A stretch of DNA of 64,000 nucleotides from positions 13,452-77,451 of the forward strand of contig JANPCX010000056.1 of the NCBI GenBank assembly GCA_031431125.1, in the 5' to 3' direction. Both the position numbers and the translations under genes were made by a program. Every line of letters starts with the position of its first letter. Position 1 is the first letter of the stretch. Shown in pieces: positions 59,932 to 64,000 of the stretch. A model generated the notes under the pieces. That model saw nothing but the letters and a program-made list of their open reading frames with translations. It was not told the DNA's origin and searched no databases. This DNA is from JANPCX01 sp031431125 (lineage in GTDB: Bacteria; Pseudomonadota; Gammaproteobacteria; Burkholderiales; Burkholderiaceae_C).

Positions 59932-60762
59932 ATGAAAAACTTCTCTGTCTTGCGTAGCGCCCAGTTGGTATTGGGCTCCGCCCTGCTGGTGCTGGGAACC
60001 TCATCTTTCGCAGCCACCTGGAATTTCGGCAGCAGCGGCGGTTGCACCCAGAACAGCAGCAACGCCAACAACTACGGCAACAGCTGGAACTGCAACGGGA
60101 CCGGCACGGGTTCAACCTCGGTGACGGCGACCGCTTGGTCCACCACGGGCAGTGGTTCCACCTACGCTGCAGCCAATCTGCCGCAGTACGGCGGCTCCGG
60201 TTTCGGTGTGCAGAACACCGGTGAAACGCTGAATGCTGGTTCGCCGAACCACTCGCTGGACAGCGCCCCTGGCGTGACCGACCTGATTTCCTTGCGTTTC
60301 GGTGCCAACGTTCGTTTGGATTCTTTGAACATCGGCTGGACCCAAACCGACTCCGACGTGAGCGTGTTGGCCTACACCGGCCCCGGAGCGCCTCCTGCCA
60401 ACATCGCCGGCCGGTCGGTATCCAACCTGTTGACCAGCGGTTGGACCTTGGTCGGCAGCTACGCCAACTTGGTGGTTGGCACCGCTCGCACCATCACCAA
60501 CGCCGCCAACATCAGCTCCAGCTGGTGGTTGGTCAGCGCCTACAACTCCGGTTTTGGATCGTCGGCCAATTCGTCCTCTGCCAGCCTGCTCAGCAACTGC
60601 GACGACTACGTGAAACTCCTGGCGGTGGCCGGCTCCACGGTTTGCACCCCTGGCACCCCCGGTTGCGGTGGTGGACAACAAGTCGCTGAACCAGCCACCT
60701 TGGCCTTGTTCGGTTTGGCGGCCTTGGGTGTGGTCGCAGTTCGTCGCCGCAACGCCAGCTGA
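59932..60762 (+). CDS. PEP-CTERM anchored surface protein
   Basis: The protein has 276 residues. It has a signal peptide (SALLVLGTSSFA-AT), a Ser/Gly/Asn-rich body with Cys residues, and a C-terminal sorting signal: VAEPATLALFGLAALGVVAVRRR, quoted in part, meaning the PEP-like box, hydrophobic helix and Arg cluster. In these systems the exosortase cuts after the PEP box and links the protein to the exopolysaccharide. The PEP box here reads AEPAT, close to the canonical form. I chose the ATG at 59932. The gene follows prsT directly and is closed by a terminator. Its biological role is unknown. Confidence 0.9.
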   Translation: MKNFSVLRSAQLVLGSALLVLGTSSFAATWNFGSSGGCTQNSSNANNYGNSWNCNGTGTGSTSVTATAWSTTGSGSTYAAANLPQYGGSGFGVQNTGETLNAGSPNHSLDSAPGVTDLISLRFGANVRLDSLNIGWTQTDSDVSVLAYTGPGAPPANIAGRSVSNLLTSGWTLVGSYANLVVGTARTITNAANISSSWWLVSAYNSGFGSSANSSSASLLSNCDDYVKLLAVAGSTVCTPGTPGCGGGQQVAEPATLALFGLAALGVVAVRRRNAS

Positions 60763-60786
60763 TACTTCGGGTTCCAAAATACCTCA

Positions 60787-60814
60787 ACAAACGGCACCTT
60801 CGGGTGCCGTTTGT
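60787..60814. terminator. Bidirectional intrinsic terminator
   Basis: A 12-bp perfect stem with a TTCG tetraloop runs from ACAAACGGCACC (60787-60798) to GGTGCCGTTTGT (60803-60814), with T/A-rich tails. It separates the plus-strand PEP-CTERM gene and the minus-strand tyrB-like gene, which converge here. Confidence 0.85.
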
Positions 60815-60825
60815 ATTGGTGCGGA

Positions 60826-62028
60826 TCAGTTGGCAGTGGCCATGACGGCGGCCATGGCCACTGCAGTCGCTTCGACGTTGTTGGAGTTCAACCCGGCCAC
60901 GCACATGCGCCCCGAACGAAGCACATACACCGCGTGCTCTTCCCGCAAACGATCCGCTTGGTCGGCAGTGAGCCCGGTGTAGCTGAACATGCCACGCTGC
61001 GTTAGGAAGTAGCTGAAATCACGACCTGGTAGCTTGGCACTCAGGACGTCGTGCAAGCGCTTGCGCATGGTGGCGATGCGCAAACACATGGCGCCAAGCT
61101 CATCCGCCCACATGGCGCGTAAGGCCGGTGTCTGCAGAACCCGGGCAACGATCTGGCCGCCATGCGTCGGTGGGCTGCTGTAGTTTTTACGGATGGTGGC
61201 TTTGAGCTGCCCCAACACCAGATCAGCCTCTTTTTTGTCGGGGCACACCACGCTCAAACCACCGCAGCGTTCGCCGTAAAGCGAGAAACTTTTTGAGAAT
61301 GAACTGGCACAGAAGAAGCTGATGCCTGCATCGGCCAAGGCGCGAATGGCAAAAGCATCGGCCTCGATGCCATCACCAAAACCTTGGTAGGCAATGTCCA
61401 GGTAAGGCAACAACGTGCGCTCTTGAATCACTGGGATCAACTCGGCCCACTGGGCTGCGCTCAAGTCCACACCGGTGGGGTTGTGGCAGCAGGCGTGCAG
61501 CAACACGATGCTGTTGTGTGGCAACGCCTTCAACGCGGTCAACATCTCAGAAAATTTGAGCCCGCCGGTTTTTTCGTCGTAATAAGGGTAGGTGCTCACA
61601 GAAAAGCCCGCGCCTTCAAACATGGCCCGATGGTTGTCCCAAGTGGGGTCGCTGACCCACACATTGGAATTGGGAAAGTAGCGTTTGAGAAAATCTCCGC
61701 CCACCTTCAAACCACCGGATCCGCCTATGGTTTGGATGGTGGCGACCCGGCCGCTCGTTACCGCCTCGTGTTCGGCGCCGAACAACAAATGCTGCACCGC
61801 TTGACGGTAGTTGGCGGCGCCCTCCATGGGTTGGTAGGGTCGTGCACCCAAGGTCTCCAGCATGGCGGTCTCTGCTTCGCGCACCGCTTTCATGACTGGC
61901 AGCTTGCCTGCGTCGTCAAAGTAAATGCCGATGGAGAGGTTGATCTTGCCTGGCCGAGGGTCTTTTCCAAAAGACTCGTTCAGCGTGAGGATGGGGTCGC
62001 CAGCGTAGGCGTCGACGTGTTGGAACAT
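60826..62028 (-). CDS. tyrB: Aromatic amino acid/aspartate aminotransferase (TyrB/AspC-type)
   Basis: The protein has 400 residues, class I aminotransferase. It opens FQHVDAYAGDPILTLNESFGKD with KINLSIGIYFDDAG, then CCHNPTGVDL, DIAYQGFGDG and the PLP lysine Lys246 in SSFSKSFSLYGERCGGL. RMCVAGLN carries the substrate carboxylate arginine. The pattern is the TyrB group of beta- and gamma-proteobacteria, which transaminates Tyr, Phe and Asp. A possible promoter lies about 35-65 nt upstream. It lies downstream of nrdA on the same strand. Confidence 0.92.
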   Translation of the reverse strand: MFQHVDAYAGDPILTLNESFGKDPRPGKINLSIGIYFDDAGKLPVMKAVREAETAMLETLGARPYQPMEGAANYRQAVQHLLFGAEHEAVTSGRVATIQTIGGSGGLKVGGDFLKRYFPNSNVWVSDPTWDNHRAMFEGAGFSVSTYPYYDEKTGGLKFSEMLTALKALPHNSIVLLHACCHNPTGVDLSAAQWAELIPVIQERTLLPYLDIAYQGFGDGIEADAFAIRALADAGISFFCASSFSKSFSLYGERCGGLSVVCPDKKEADLVLGQLKATIRKNYSSPPTHGGQIVARVLQTPALRAMWADELGAMCLRIATMRKRLHDVLSAKLPGRDFSYFLTQRGMFSYTGLTADQADRLREEHAVYVLRSGRMCVAGLNSNNVEATAVAMAAVMATAN

Positions 62029-62062
62029 GGTGGGCCACAGTACTCAAACAATTGGGGCTGTG

Positions 62063-62093
62063 ATTATCGTCCCGCATGTTCCGCCTGCTTCAA
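62063..62093 (-). promoter_or_regulatory. Possible promoter for tyrB
   Basis: On the minus strand GATAAT (62068-62063) serves as -10 and TTGAAG (62093-62088) as -35. The 19-nt spacing is long, so the assignment is weak. The -35 overlaps the end of nrdA. Confidence 0.35.
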
Positions 62094-64000
62094 ACCGCTA
62101 CAGCATTGAGTTGTCCCCGACTGACGGTGGCTTTCTCGGCCTGCGTGGCACTGACCGTGCGCAGGTAGTAGGTGGTTTTGATGCCGCGCCTCCACGCCAA
62201 GGTGTAGGTGTCGTGCAGTTTTTTACCCGAAGCACCCGCCATGTAAATGTTGAGCGACTGGCTTTGATCCAACCATTTTTGCCGGCGTGCGGCCGCTTCT
62301 ACCAGCCAGTGCGGCGGCACTTCAAAAGCGGTTGCATAGAGCAGCTTGAGCTCTTGGGGCACGCGGTCGATCTGCTGCAATGAACCGTCAAAGTGTTTGA
62401 GGTCCAGCACCATGATCTCGTCCCACAGCTTCAGGCGTTTTAAGTCACGCACCAGATAGTCGTTCAAGAGGGTGAACTCACCCGACGCATTGGACTTCAC
62501 CGACAAATTGCCAAAACAAGGTTCGACGGAAGCGCTGCAGCCTACGATGTTGGAGATGGTGGCCGTCGGCGCAATCGCTGTGCAGTTGGAGTTGCGCATG
62601 CCGTGTGTGCGGACGCGATCGCGCAGGCTGTCCCAGTCCAAGGTGCTGCTGCGATCCACCTCCAAGTAACCACCCCGCTGCTCGGCCAACAGTGCTATCG
62701 AATCGATGGGAAAAATGCCTTGGTCCCACAGGGAACCTGCGTAGCTGCTGTAGCGACCGCGCTCTTGCGCCAGTTCGGTCGATGCCCAATAAGCGAAATA
62801 ACAAACCGCCTCGGCACTGCGGTCCGCAAACTCCACCGCCTCTTGCGAGGCATAGGGAATACGCAGTTCATAGAGTGCGTCTTGAAATCCCATCATGCCG
62901 AGGCCCACCGGGCGGTGGCGCAAGGTGGTGTCTCGGGCTTTCTTCACGACGTAGTCGTTCAGGTCGATCACGTTGTCCAGCATGCGCAATCCGGTACTGA
63001 TGGTTTTTTTCAGCTTGGCGTGGTCGAGCACAGAACGGCCGTCGGGCCCGTCGATTAAATGCTGAGCCAAATTCACCGACCCCAAGTTGCACACCGCAAT
63101 CTCTTGGGCGCTGGTATTGAGCGTGATTTCCGAGCACAAATTGCTGGAGTGAATCACCCCCACATGCTGCTGCGGTGAGCGCACATTGCAAGCATCTTTG
63201 AAGGTGATCCAGGGGTGCCCGGTTTCAAACAGCATGGAGAGCATCTTGCGCCACAGGTCTTTGGCGACCACGGTTTTGAACTGTTTGATGTTGCCGCTTG
63301 CGGCTTTGGCTTCATAGGCCAAATAAGCCTTCTCGAAGGCCAGTCCATAGAGGTTGTGCAGGTCGGGGCAGGCATGTGGCGAGAACAAGGTCCACCGCCC
63401 TTTGAGTGCATCGTTGGGATGTTCGAAACCTTCCATGACCCGTTTCATGAATAAGTCGGGAATCCAGTTGGCGGTGTTCATGTCGTGGGTGCGACGCCTG
63501 TCGTCGCCCGTGTTCTTGCGCAACTCCAAGAACTCTTCAATGTCGAGGTGCCAGGTTTCGACATAGGCACAAAAAGCACCTTTGCGCCTGCCGCCTTGAT
63601 CCACCGCCACCGCAACATCGTTGGCGATTTTCAAAAACGGCACCAAGCCTTGGGTTTTGCCATTCACGCCTTTGATCGGACTGCCCAGCGCGCGTACGTG
63701 ACTCCACGCGTTGCCCAAGCCGGCCGCATGTTTGGACAGCAACGCATTGTCTTTGAGTGACTCAAAAATACCTTCCAGGTCGTCGGGCACCGAGGTGAGG
63801 TAGCAGCTGGACATTTGAGGCCGCCTGGTCGCGCTGTTGAACAAAGCGGGTGTGGAGCACATGAAATCAAAACTGGAGAGCACCTCATAGAACTCGATGG
63901 CACGCGCCTCGCGGTCGATCTCGCCCAGCGCCAAGCCCATGGCCACCCGCATGAAGAAGGCCTGGGGCAACTCGATGCGGCGGTCTTCTATGTGCAGGAA
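62090..64000 (-). CDS. nrdA: Ribonucleoside-diphosphate reductase alpha subunit (5' end beyond window)
   Basis: The frame runs off the right edge, so 636 codons are visible and the N-terminus, including any ATP-cone, is missing. Catalytic residues are in place: the redox Cys in SSCYLTSVPDD, NLCSEITL (Cys-x-Glu), the partner Cys in AVCNLGSVNL, and the radical-transfer Tyr pair in TTYYLRT. The C-terminus stops at SRGQLNAVAV; the usual tail with the CxxxxC pair that recycles the active site is absent. No frame after the stop encodes one. No nrdB gene follows. The enzyme reduces ribonucleotides for DNA synthesis. The missing tail is unusual for a class Ia alpha subunit. Confidence 0.9.
   Translation of the reverse strand, partial: FLHIEDRRIELPQAFFMRVAMGLALGEIDREARAIEFYEVLSSFDFMCSTPALFNSATRRPQMSSCYLTSVPDDLEGIFESLKDNALLSKHAAGLGNAWSHVRALGSPIKGVNGKTQGLVPFLKIANDVAVAVDQGGRRKGAFCAYVETWHLDIEEFLELRKNTGDDRRRTHDMNTANWIPDLFMKRVMEGFEHPNDALKGRWTLFSPHACPDLHNLYGLAFEKAYLAYEAKAASGNIKQFKTVVAKDLWRKMLSMLFETGHPWITFKDACNVRSPQQHVGVIHSSNLCSEITLNTSAQEIAVCNLGSVNLAQHLIDGPDGRSVLDHAKLKKTISTGLRMLDNVIDLNDYVVKKARDTTLRHRPVGLGMMGFQDALYELRIPYASQEAVEFADRSAEAVCYFAYWASTELAQERGRYSSYAGSLWDQGIFPIDSIALLAEQRGGYLEVDRSSTLDWDSLRDRVRTHGMRNSNCTAIAPTATISNIVGCSASVEPCFGNLSVKSNASGEFTLLNDYLVRDLKRLKLWDEIMVLDLKHFDGSLQQIDRVPQELKLLYATAFEVPPHWLVEAAARRQKWLDQSQSLNIYMAGASGKKLHDTYTLAWRRGIKTTYYLRTVSATQAEKATVSRGQLNAVAV

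Overview
This window comes from a GC-rich (roughly 60 percent) bacterial chromosome. The gene content suggests Betaproteobacteria, order Burkholderiales, most likely family Comamonadaceae. The grounds are a trimeric porin of the Burkholderiales type, a hemE-priA pair, the XrtA/PEP-CTERM TPR protein PrsT with a PEP-CTERM target, a complete yejABEF set, BenE, and many GTG/TTG starts and 4-nt ATGA/GTGA overlaps. This is recognition by family and context; no database was searched. I see no rRNA, tRNA, CRISPR array, insertion sequence or prophage.

Layout. 1-1.6 kb: a membrane-anchored patatin-like lipase running off the left edge, behind a 162-bp palindromic repeat. 1.8-8.1 kb: a six-gene operon (LysE exporter, EamA exporter, cupin, PLP aminotransferase, PhzF isomerase, VOC protein), nearly all translationally coupled, divergent from a MocR-type regulator. 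8.2-12.9 kb: a glycan-decoration set, with UDP-glucuronate decarboxylase, GtrB-like GT2, GtrA flippase, a small unknown membrane protein and a convergent GT-C-like membrane protein. Part of it is AT-rich and looks acquired. 13.3-25.6 kb: housekeeping genes (TraB/GumN protein, unknown protein, uup, gshB, benE, DUF3617 protein, creB without creC, cysK, hemE, priA).

25.9-28.8 kb: an M48 lipoprotein peptidase with a strong terminator, a 610-bp nested palindrome with no credible gene, and a threonine-dehydratase-like enzyme. 28.8-35.3 kb: a signalling operon of a REC-GGDEF protein, two tandem paralogous NMT1-type binding proteins and a hybrid histidine kinase (HisKA-HATPase-REC-REC-Hpt), with no permease. 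35.5-41.1 kb: yejABEF. 41.1-47.8 kb: AEC transporter, LysR regulator, porin, penicillin-acylase-family hydrolase and chalcone-isomerase-like protein. 48-50 kb: Rep-type helicase. 50.3-60.8 kb: cell-surface region with a 1952-residue secreted protein made by an in-frame internal duplication, a PilZ protein, PrsT and a PEP-CTERM protein. 60.8-64 kb: tyrB-type aminotransferase and the 3' part of nrdA, whose product lacks the usual C-terminal cysteine tail.

The best candidates for undescribed biology are (i) the binding-protein/hybrid-kinase/diguanylate-cyclase operon, (ii) the UDP-xylose/GtrA/GtrB/GT-C cassette with its unknown fourth protein, (iii) the MocR-controlled coupled operon, (iv) the 610-bp nested palindrome and (v) the tail-less NrdA.
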